Assembly (NCBI RefSeq): GCF_030272615.1
Contig: NC_081413.1
Span: 158,290,849-158,354,848 of the forward strand
Source: Cryptomeria japonica
Taxonomy: Eukaryota > Streptophyta > Pinopsida > Cupressales > Cupressaceae
Length of the DNA: 64,000 nucleotides
Direction of reading: 5' to 3'
Below are positions 56,664 through 64,000 of this stretch, piece after piece. The position numbers were made by a program, and so were the translations under genes. The notes below the pieces were generated by a model that was not told the origin of the DNA, ran no database searches, and saw only the letters and a program-made list of their open reading frames with translations. How positions within the stretch are numbered: position 1 is the first letter of the stretch; each line of letters begins with the position of its first letter.

Positions 56664-56851
56664 TGTTGACAAGTGTCAACAAGGGAAGGATTGAGAGTAG
56701 ATAGACAAATTATTAAAGTCTTGAGGAGACATGATGGTTAGCATGGATGGTTAGGTTAAGGTTAGGTTAATGGATAAAGCTTTTATCCAAGGGGTAAAGG
56801 AATGCAAAAGAGTTAAAGGGTTAGATTGGTCAAAGCATTAAATACTTGAAG
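56664..56851 (-). repeat. Element I 3' LTR, left fragment
   Basis: The inner end of a minus-strand LTR that was split by element H. Its edge is TGTTGACA (plus), the near inverted complement of the TGTCTACA at the other end (61201-61208), as expected for LTR termini. It ends at the TGAAG TSD of H. Confidence 0.65.
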
Positions 56852-57663
56852 TGATGCAGCCATAACTGGTAAAATCCCTCAAAAGAGTCAACAGACTTAT
56901 GCAACAAGAGAGACACAATGGAAGTAGTAAGAAAACATAACAAGTTCATATAAAAAGATCATATCCAAGCTATAAAACTTCTAACAATCATCTGGTAATC
57001 ATCAGAATATCATCAAAGAACATCTGGTAGTTAACCGGTTACATGCAGGCTTCAAGCCAGATACAACCCAACTGAGACTCTAAAGATCAACCAGATCAGA
57101 ACATGCGAATCTCAATCCTTATTCTAAGTTGTACTTCCTCTGATCCTAAAAATGATTACATAGCATCATATTTATACCCACCGGAACATATACAGGTTGG
57201 CCTCAAAAGATTACATTGACCAATGCAGGAAAATGAAACGTGTAATTAGGTCAACCCTAAGATTTAAGAAATCCTTTCGAAAAATAACAACCAAGTGATG
57301 CAGTTCAATAGGAAGGTCGACCACATGCCGAAGAACATCGGACAAGACCCAATATGGGTCCACAAGCCAAGAATTGTGCCGGTAATGAAGGAAAACCAAC
57401 CGGTAAGCACAAGAACTATCCCGGTAACCCAGAAACAGCCAACCAAAAGCGATAATTGACTGAAGAAGATCCCAAACAAACTAAAAATCTAAAATCAACC
57501 ACATGAAACAACTAGGAAACTACAAACAAGATCTGCTATGAAGAACAAGAAACTAATGGTACATACTGTTAAGAATACTAAAACTGCACAAAGAACTAAA
57601 CATGAAAGGAAATGTTTTTAGTTGATGCAACATTGCTCATCGACCAGGGATGCTCCTATATCA
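56852..57663 (-). repeat. 3' LTR of element H
   Basis: 812 bp. On the minus strand it begins TGATATAGGAGCATCCC at 57663 and ends ..GGCTGCATCA at 56852. It is collinear with 59820-60608. Confidence 0.9.
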
Positions 57664-58007
57664 GCTAAACCAGGTAGAAAAATATGTTCCATGAGAGGCA
57701 ACTCATGAACATCTAAAAGGATTTAAGATGAAGATCCCATGCTCATTTATGATCCAAACATCTTCTTTATCTTCCATCTCTACTCTATCTATCCCGGTGC
57801 TTCAACCGACTTCTCTAACCTTTGACTCCCTTTGTTTTTCTTTCTTTGCTTCAGATCTGCACATTCTCCCTATGTATTGCCTTCTTTCTTCTACAACTCA
57901 TGATTTCTTCTGCCACAAGACTTCATCTATTTTGTCACTATGAGCTCTCTGTCATCCAGTTCCATCTATCCATCAGACTAATCTGACAGATCCTTCTGCC
58001 AACTCAT

Positions 58008-58155
58008 GTCACCTTCTGGTATAATATCCGCAACTAGTTCTATCAGATCTTTCTTCAAAAACCTCCGATATAACCTTTGCAACCAGTTCTGTCAAACCTT
58101 CCAGTATAACCTCTACCACTAGTTCTTTCAAACCTTCCGGTATAACTTCTGCCAT
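58008..58155 (-). repeat. 36-bp in-frame tandem repeats, element H
   Basis: About three to four units reading (minus) EVIPEGLKELVV, EVILEGLTELVA, KVISEVFEE.., each 12 codons (CCTTCCGGTATAACTTCTGCC on the plus strand). They lie after protease where the RT region would normally begin. Confidence 0.75.
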
Positions 58156-58296
58156 GGGTTTCCTGCAACTTTTCTTAGGACTTAGATTCTTCACCTCCTT
58201 CTCTTTCTCCTTCAAAGAAATCAATGTGAACTTCTGCCCATCCTTTTCAATTGTAACTAGGTTTGTTCTAGAGTCATAAATAGCTCCTCTATCATA

Positions 58297-58760
58297 CTAC
58301 CAAGGTTTTCCCAACAAGACATGACAAACATTCATTGACACAATATCACATAAAACTTCATCTCTGAAGGGCCCAATATTGAAACTCACCCAACATTGCT
58401 CCTTTATGTCTACCTTCAGATCATCTTGTAACCAACTTACCTCATAAGGACAAGGATGCTCAAGCCTCTTCAACCCAAGCTTCTCAACCATCTCCTCATA
58501 TACTAAATTATCAGTGCTTCCACTATCTACAATGACCTTGCAACACTTACCACCTAATTTGCATACAATTCGTAAAAGACTCATCTGAGTAGATCCGGTA
58601 TCCTTTCTTATGAACATAAGGGATTCTCCTTGCTCTGGTGCACAGTCAGATCTAGTATCATCTGGTTCTTCATGTGCCACATAACTCCTTTCCATTCCTT
58701 TCTTACATTCATAGGATCTATGTCTGGTATCTCCACACTTGAAACATTGGCCAAGAAATT
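58297..58760 (-). pseudogene. Zinc knuckle and protease, element H
   Basis: The CCHC knuckle KCGDTRHRSYECKK lies at about 58745-58695. Protease follows with CCKVIVDSGSTDNLVYEE (DSG intact, about 58535), LEHPCPYEVSWLQDD and DIVSMNVCHVLLGKPW, a full retropepsin length ending at 58297. Downstream, YDSRTNLVTIEKDGQKFTL (about 58285-58225) is the start of the protease-RT linker seen in relatives, after which pol is absent. The protease part is open and could still be functional. Confidence 0.85.
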
Positions 58761-59629
58761 ATCTACCGGTACTGTTGCTACCCTTCCTTGGTGTCTTCTA
58801 TTCCAGTTCTTTACTCCACTTAGGTTTTGACTCCTTCTTCAACTGATTTCTTTATACTATCATTCATTTTGAATTTCTCCTTTCCCTTATTTTGTTGTCT
58901 TCTTCTCACCTTCTCCTCAGCCTCCAAAGCATACTGGTAAGCTTCTTCAGCTGTTGAAACCTTCAACATACTCATCTCATCTTGAATGTTAAAAGCAAGC
59001 CCATTGATGTACCTCACCAAATTTTCTCTGGCCATCTCTCTATGTCCAGATCTAATTACCATCTTATAGAATTCCTTAGTATATTCCTTCACAGTCATGT
59101 TTCTCTGTTTTAGGTTCTGCAACTTCTTGAACAACTCCAGTTTATACTCTCCCCATATGAACTTGGCCTTCAATCTTGCAACCATCTATCTCTACCGGGC
59201 GATATTCAATTCACCATTCTCCACTCTATCTTTTTGCAACTCTTTCCACCACAAGGTAGCATGCCCTTTAAACCTAGTCTGAGCCAACTAGACTCTCTAT
59301 GGGTCCTTGACATCCTTAAACTCAAAGTAGTCCTCCAACTCTCTGTTCTAATTGATCAAGTCCTTTAGGTTTAGAGTTCTAAAAAATTTAGAAACCTCAA
59401 CTTTATGCACTTTACTTGCTTGTGCCACTGCTCTTAGGAATCTTTCCTCTCTCTTATCTTCCGATCCTTGAGCTTCCTCAAGCTCTTCACTAACTTCCTC
59501 ATACTCATCCTTAGAGTCAGGTTTTCTTCGCAAACTTGCCAAATCATTCTAGATTTCATTTCTCACTTCATTCTTGAAGTCTTCCATCATCTGTTCCACC
59601 CTCCGGGGGTTTGTTCTCCTCGGTGACAT
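58761..59629 (-). pseudogene. gag: gag, element H
   Basis: The start MSPRRTNPRRVEQMMEDF is at 59629. An acidic N-terminal segment (DEYEEVSEELEEAQG) precedes the core: LEDYFEFKDVKDP, KGHATLWWKELQKDRVENG, MTVKEYTKEFYKMVIRSGH and EEAYQYALEAEEKVRRRQQNKGK. Stops near 59550, 59345, 59290 and 59185 interrupt it. It is the same gag family as element G. Confidence 0.85.
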
Positions 59630-59802
59630 CTCTCCTTCCACTTCGGTGAACTGTCTCAGCTTGGTGTTCTGACTACCAGTTTCAATTGCCTCCCCTCAAT
59701 GATCTATTGAACACACATGTAGCCTGCCTGTAATCGACGATCTGTCCACCTCAAGGAATGCCTCAATGTTCGCAAACGATTCTTCCACCAGCCGATCCAT
59801 AA

Positions 59803-59817
59803 CCAGCTCTGATACCA
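59803..59817 (-). other. Primer binding site (tRNA-iMet), element H
   Basis: TGGTATCAGAGCTGG on the minus strand, 2 bp inside the 5' LTR, matching the first 12 bases of the initiator tRNA-Met primer motif. Confidence 0.9.
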
Positions 59818-59819
59818 AT

Positions 59820-60608
59820 TGATGCAACCATAAATAGTAAAAACCCTCAAATGAGTCAACCAGCTTATGCAGTAAGAAAACATAACAAGTTCATATAAAT
59901 GGATCATATTCAAGCTATAAAACTTCCGGCAATCATCCGGTAATCATCAAATTATCATCAAAGAACATCTAGTAGTTAATCAGTTACATGCAAGATTCAA
60001 TCCAGATACAACCCAACCAGGACTCTAAAGATCAACCAGATCACAAAATGTGAATCTCAATCCTTTTTCTAAGTTCTACTTCCTCTGCCTGTACAAATGA
60101 TTATATAACATCATATTTATACCCACTGAAACATATCCGGGTCGGCCTCAAAAGATTACATTGACCAATGCAGGAAAATAAAATGTGTAATTAGGTTGGC
60201 CCTAAGATTTAAGAAATCCTTTTAGAAAATAACAACCAAGTGATGCGGTTCAATAGGAAGGTTGGCCACACATCAAAGAACATCGGACAAGACCCAAGAT
60301 GGGTCCACACGTCAATAATCACACTGGTAATGAAGGAAAACCAACTGGTAAGCACAATAATTGTCCCAGGAACCCAAATATAGCCAGCCGGAAGTGATAA
60401 CTAACCGGAGAAAAACCCAAATGAACTAGAAATCTGGAATCAACCACATGAAACTGCCAAGAAATTGCAAATTAGATTTACCATGAAGAACAAGCAACTA
60501 CTGGTACATACCGATAAGAATACTGAAACTTCACAAAGAACTAAACAAGAAAGGAAATGTTTTTGGTTGATGCAAGATTGCTCATCGACCGGGGATGTTC
60601 CTGCATCA
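59820..60608 (-). repeat. 5' LTR of element H
   Basis: 789 bp. On the minus strand it runs TGATGCAGGAACATCCCC..ATGGTTGCATCA, closely matching LTR starts of element G. The TGAAG TSD follows on its right side. Confidence 0.9.
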
Positions 60609-60613
60609 TGAAG

Positions 60614-61208
60614 AGACTTGAGGGTTTCTATAGATGGTTGGGTTAATGGATACGTCTCTAACCAATGGTCAAAGGTGGGTTAGTTTGGTCAAAGACCCAT
60701 GTGGGTTAGCTTGTTGAAGGGAGAAGGCCTTTAAGGCTTTGTAAGAGCCTTAAATGTTTTGAGAAGTGACTCTTCTCTAATCCCTTAGTTTAGAAATGTG
60801 CAACCACTTAGAGGGAGATTAGGCTAATAACAGGGGTTTAGACATGATTAGGAGAAGGGTTAGTGTGCAACTTGCATTTTCTAGAAAGTGCAAGTGGATG
60901 AGAGATTTAGGATTTTAAATAAATATTTATTTATTTAAATGTGAGGGATGGGATTTAATTAAACAAATATGATTTATTTATTTAATTAGTAGTCTGAATT
61001 TGGTTAAGTGAATTAAATTAAATAAATTGAATAATTTATTTAATTAATAGGAGAAGCGGGTTGGGTGAATTAATTAAATATTAATTTAATTAATAGTTGA
61101 ACAAGGAGAAAGGATTAATTAAATGTGAATCTAATTAATAGTTAGATGAATGATAATTAAACAAATATAAAATTCATTTAATCAAGTGGACATAAATAGG
61201 TGTCTACA
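60614..61208 (-). repeat. Element I 3' LTR, right fragment
   Basis: The minus-strand LTR start TGTAGACACCTATTTATG is at 61208 and the sequence runs left into H. It has AT-rich TTAATTAAATAAA blocks like the LTRs of elements C and D. Together with 56664-56851 it makes an LTR of about 0.78 kb. Confidence 0.8.
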
Positions 61209-61223
61209 TTTTGCTCCTCTTTG
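61209..61223 (-). other. Polypurine tract, element I
   Basis: CAAAGAGGAGCAAAA on the minus strand directly precedes the LTR start, nearly identical to the tract of element C. This shows that 61208 is a 3' LTR edge and that element I's interior lies to the right. Confidence 0.85.
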
Positions 61224-61326
61224 AAGTGATGTGTGGCGACATGTTGATTGAAAGAAAAATTCGCTTGATGATGCTAATATAATTTTCTATTTGCCCCAAA
61301 CATTGATTGTCAAATAATGATGTGAG

Positions 61327-61336
61327 TATGCCCCCT
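61327..61336 (+). promoter_or_regulatory. Conserved TATGCCCCCT word upstream of the PMD gene, element I
   Basis: TATGCCCCCT is about 120 bp from the LTR edge and 296 bp before the PMD ATG. The same word is at 25119-25128 (minus) in element C, about 100 bp from its LTR and on the same side of its PMD gene. It may be a promoter element or part of a conserved element end. Confidence 0.35.
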
Positions 61337-61631
61337 TGGGAGATGAATTGAATGGATTTTTGAGTTTTTAGAATGTTTGGTGATTTTTGGAAATTTATTT
61401 TTTTTTTTGGAATTTTTAAGAATTTTTATGATTTTTATGAGTTTTCACCTGATTCATCTCCCGATAAATTGAATAATAGATGTTGTTGATTAAATTGATT
61501 AGGTAAACTGTGGAAAAATTTACCCCACTTAATTACCCCTTTTCACCATCTTTAAAAAGTTAAAAGTAAAAAAGAATGGTCATTTGAATTCATTTGTGCA
61601 TTTGATTTGGAGAAGAGAGGTTGGAGCCAAA

Positions 61632-62490
61632 ATGGTTATCCCATACCATACTCATCAATTCGAGCGAGTTAGGTGATATCAGAGACCCACCGCGTATGGA
61701 CCGTCGGTAAGTGCCTCAAAAATCCTCTTTTGTTAAATTTTAAAAAAAAATTCACACGTATTTGTCATGTTTTAAACACTGAATGTAGCGATTTAGCGCA
61801 TTCAAATCATGTTTTAGCACTTAGGTTTTCTTTTTTAGTGAATGAATATCTAGGGTAGTAGTTTAGTGGATAGGATTAGTTTGCTAGCACATAGATAGGG
61901 TTCTTTAGCGCATGTGAAATATTAGCATATAGATGCAATGTTTTAGCGCACAAATATTAGTTTTTCTAGTGCAGTGAACCTTTTAGTTCATAAAAGTGCT
62001 ATTTTATCGAATAGATAGTTTTTTCTAGTGCATAAAAGCGTTGTTTTAGCGCATCCACACCAAAATGATGGAAAATTTCATTTTTCTCTTTGATTTTGAA
62101 TTTTTTTGATCACGACAGTTTTTATCCTATTGATTTCAGATAGGATGAATGATGATTGATCTCATGATGAATGAGAATCAATGATAGATGCTCAATGAGA
62201 TTGATTGAAATCTCACTTGAGCTGATTAGATTGATAGATAAACTGATTGATCAAATGTTGATTTGAGATATTTTATGATTGTAGGAGAATTTAGGAGTAC
62301 TACAGTCTTGGGAGTGATACTTGAAGACTTGGAGATTGATCCCCCACCTGGTGAAGGTGGATTTAGATATCATTTCTAGATATGGATTATCTTCGTTGGT
62401 TGAGATGCCCCAGTATAGGATTAACAGGGGATTACTGACAACATTAGTTGAGCTGGCATAGCAATACCAACACTTTTCATTTGGCGACCG
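61632..62490 (+). pseudogene. Antisense PMD (MAIN-like) gene of element I, truncated
   Basis: Antisense to element I. Exon 1 (61632-61706, 25 codons, MVIPYHTHQ..) shares the start and a VRxYQRP motif with exon 1 of element C, with a TGA where C has Ser. The donor is TCG|GTAAGT at 61707 and the acceptor ATTGTAG at 62284, phase 0 as in C. The intron (578 bp) holds about ten TTTAGCGCAT-like words at 61790-62060. Exon 2 starts ENLGVLQSW (C: DNIGVLYCR), continues PQYRINRGLLTTLVE and, after a 1-base frame change near 62446, WHSNTNTFHLATGE (C: WHSETCSFHLPIGE). It then runs into aRNH sequence of element J, so the rest of the PMD is lost. Confidence 0.8.
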
Positions 62491-62860
62491 GGGAGAAATA
62501 TTTATTTTCTTTTAGACTTCAGTTTAGTTGCATTAACAATGTAGCTAAATATGAAGCCCTGATTTTGGGTCTCCAAACAACACAAAGGAGAGGGATCAAG
62601 TCTTTGAAGGTACATGGAGACAGTGAGTTGGTTGTAAATTAGATTAGAGCTCAGAGCACTACCAAGAACAACCTTCTCAAGTCCTACAAACATAGATCAT
62701 GGGACCTAATTGAGGGATTTGAGGCCTTCAATATATCTAGTTTCCCTCGAAATCAAAATAAACATGTTGATAAACTAGCAGCGGTAGGTGCCCAACATGA
62801 CATTCCATCTCATGTTGCCGCAAAGAAAGAACAATAGATCAGACTTGTGGTGAGACCATA
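62490..62860 (+). pseudogene. aRNH domain (5'-truncated), element J
   Basis: LFSFRLQFSCINNVAKYEA (catalytic Glu region; usual NNVAEYEA has Glu where Lys is seen, the second Glu kept), then LKVHGDSELVVN (Asp) and a tail WDLIEGFEAFNISSFPRNQN. The first Asp segment is missing because of the junction with the PMD exon. TAG at 62641 and TAG near 62836 break the frame. Confidence 0.75.
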
Positions 62861-63032
62861 AGTGCTTGATAACCAAGTGAATTGGCAGGTCTTTGATTTT
62901 GATCATTAGATTGTGAACTTTTTGTAAGATGAAGCAGAGTTCTCACATAAGAAGTAGGGTATGCCGCAGGACCAGTATGGGGATTAGATCATGCAGCTAA
63001 GATAAAACAAGCTACCCAAGGAATTAATCACC

Positions 63033-64000
63033 TTGGAGGGAATATTCAACCATGATCAAATGAAAATGAGAGCAATGAACTTGGTCTCAAAGAAGGGAGA
63101 CTATAGATCAATCTCCATATTTGATAGTAAAGCTCTCAACTTGGGAAAGGTATGTTCCCAAAGTGATCAAGGTACTTTTGTAAATCTTTGTCAAGCGTAT
63201 AATGATATTTTTTCTTTTACATATGAGGATCCAAAAGGGTTTGATCCTAGTATAGATCAACATACCATAGAGTTAGATCCTAATGGTAAACCAATCAGAC
63301 AAAAGCAAAGGCCTATAAATCCCCAAAGTGAGCCTTTGATGAAGAGAGAACTATCCAAGCTTATAGAATCTAGCATTATTTTTCCAATTAAGAATTCTTC
63401 TTGGGTAGCCAATCTTGTTCCAGTTAGTAAGAAAAACGGGGAAATAAGACTGTGCATAGATATCAAGGACCTAAATAAAGCCTCCCTCAAAGATCATTAC
63501 CCCCTCCCTTCCATGGAACAAATTTTATCCAGGGTTAGTGGCTCTAAAAGATTTTCATTCTTGGATGGATACTTAGGGTATAACCAAATCTTAGTCCAAG
63601 AATCTGACCAATACAAGACTACATTCACTACTAAATGGGGCACTTATGCCTATTATAAGATGCCTTTTGGACTAACAAATGCAGGTGAAACTTTTCAAAG
63701 AGCCATGGATATGGCTTTTAAGGGAGTATTAGCAAAATTTGTACTAGTATATCTTGATTGTATTACTATATACTCCAAGCATGTGACATACCATTTTGCT
63801 CATCTTGAGAAAGTTTTCAAAAAGTGCAGGTAGTATGGTGTGTACTTGAACCCCAACAAGTGTGTATTTGCCATATATCAAGGAAAACTACTTGAACACA
63901 TTGTATCTAAAGATGGTTTGGCCATAGATCCAGAGAGAGAGGAAGCCATTACGTCTCTTCCACTTCCACATCACAAGAAAGGACTTCAAAGCTTTCTAGG
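63033..64000 (+). pseudogene. Reverse transcriptase, element J
   Basis: A linker with PKELITLEGIFNHDQ precedes 63033 and matches the PKGLITLENIF linker of element E. RT blocks: [79 protein letters not shown]. The catalytic box reads YLDC at 63750-63761 (second Asp is Cys). A TAG at 63831 is followed in frame by YGVYLNPNKCVFA to the window end. Frame is open for 266 codons, one of the best preserved ORFs here. Confidence 0.88.

Larger units (their letters stand above)
56852..60608 (-). mobile_element. Element H: gag-protease-only chromovirus derivative
   Basis: 3757 bp with LTRs 56852-57663 and 59820-60608 and a perfect TSD TGAAG (56847-56851 and 60609-60613). The LTRs match those of chromovirus G. 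The 2.16-kb interior holds gag and protease but no RT, RNase H, integrase or chromodomain. Such a copy would need enzymes from an autonomous relative such as G. Intact TSD and paired LTRs indicate either transposition in this form or a later internal deletion; the sequence alone does not decide. Confidence 0.9.
62490..64000 (+). mobile_element. Element J: Tat-like pol fragment, leaves the window
   Basis: It begins abruptly inside an aRNH domain, joined to the PMD exon of element I, and continues through a linker to RT. There is no LTR in the window. The domain order (aRNH before RT) matches element E, not element C. Confidence 0.75.

Overview
The window looks like repeat-rich intergenic DNA of a land plant with a very large genome, with no recognisable host gene, tRNA or rRNA. 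It is almost entirely nested LTR retrotransposons (Ty3/gypsy of the Tat type, Ty3/gypsy chromovirus, and Ty1/copia) with 5-bp target-site duplications (TSDs), tRNA-iMet primer sites on the chromovirus and copia copies, and AT-rich LTRs. A conifer or other gymnosperm is my guess from the size and style of the elements; the sequence does not prove it. Nearly every coding region carries stops or frameshifts, so most entries are given as pseudogenes.

Layout. A: 1-3070 (-), 5' end of a Tat-like element (gag start, leader, 5' LTR). B: 3970-5969 (-), a proline-rich/coiled-coil coding remnant next to a copia-type solo LTR (5975-7113, TSD ACTTC). C: 7799-26506 (+), a full-length 18.7-kb Tat element (TSD GTAAA) with gag, protease, G-patch, RT, RNase H, archaeal-type RNase H (aRNH), integrase, and an antisense spliced gene for a plant mobile domain (PMD/MAIN-like) protein at 24846-22480. 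C sits inside an older LTR, D (7761-7798 plus 26512-27740), whose primer site and leader run on to about 30068. E: 30069-56663 (-), a large Tat-like element carrying aRNH upstream of RT and, between integrase and the 3' LTR, a divergent pair of extra genes (aORF1 minus, aORF2 plus). E is split twice: copia element F (38038-44787, -) lies in its integrase zinc finger and chromovirus G (48635-54777, +, TSD TTACT) lies in its gag. H: 56852-60608 (-), a chromovirus derivative with gag and protease but no RT or integrase (TSD TGAAG), inserted in the 3' LTR of element I (56664-56851 plus 60614-61208, -). I also carries an antisense PMD gene (61632 to about 62490), which is cut and followed by J (about 62490-64000, +), an aRNH-RT fragment that leaves the window.

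Most interesting content: two separate Tat elements (C and I) each carry an antisense PMD gene at the same place, about 400 bp inside the 3' LTR, with the same short first exon, a phase-0 intron and degenerate short repeats in the intron. Element E has a different cargo: two divergent genes sharing a roughly 600-bp promoter region with TATA boxes and a perfect 16-bp palindrome. Three elements with different LTRs share a conserved block in their long untranslated leaders. These look like captured, independently promoted cargo genes and conserved RNA elements in the Tat lineage.
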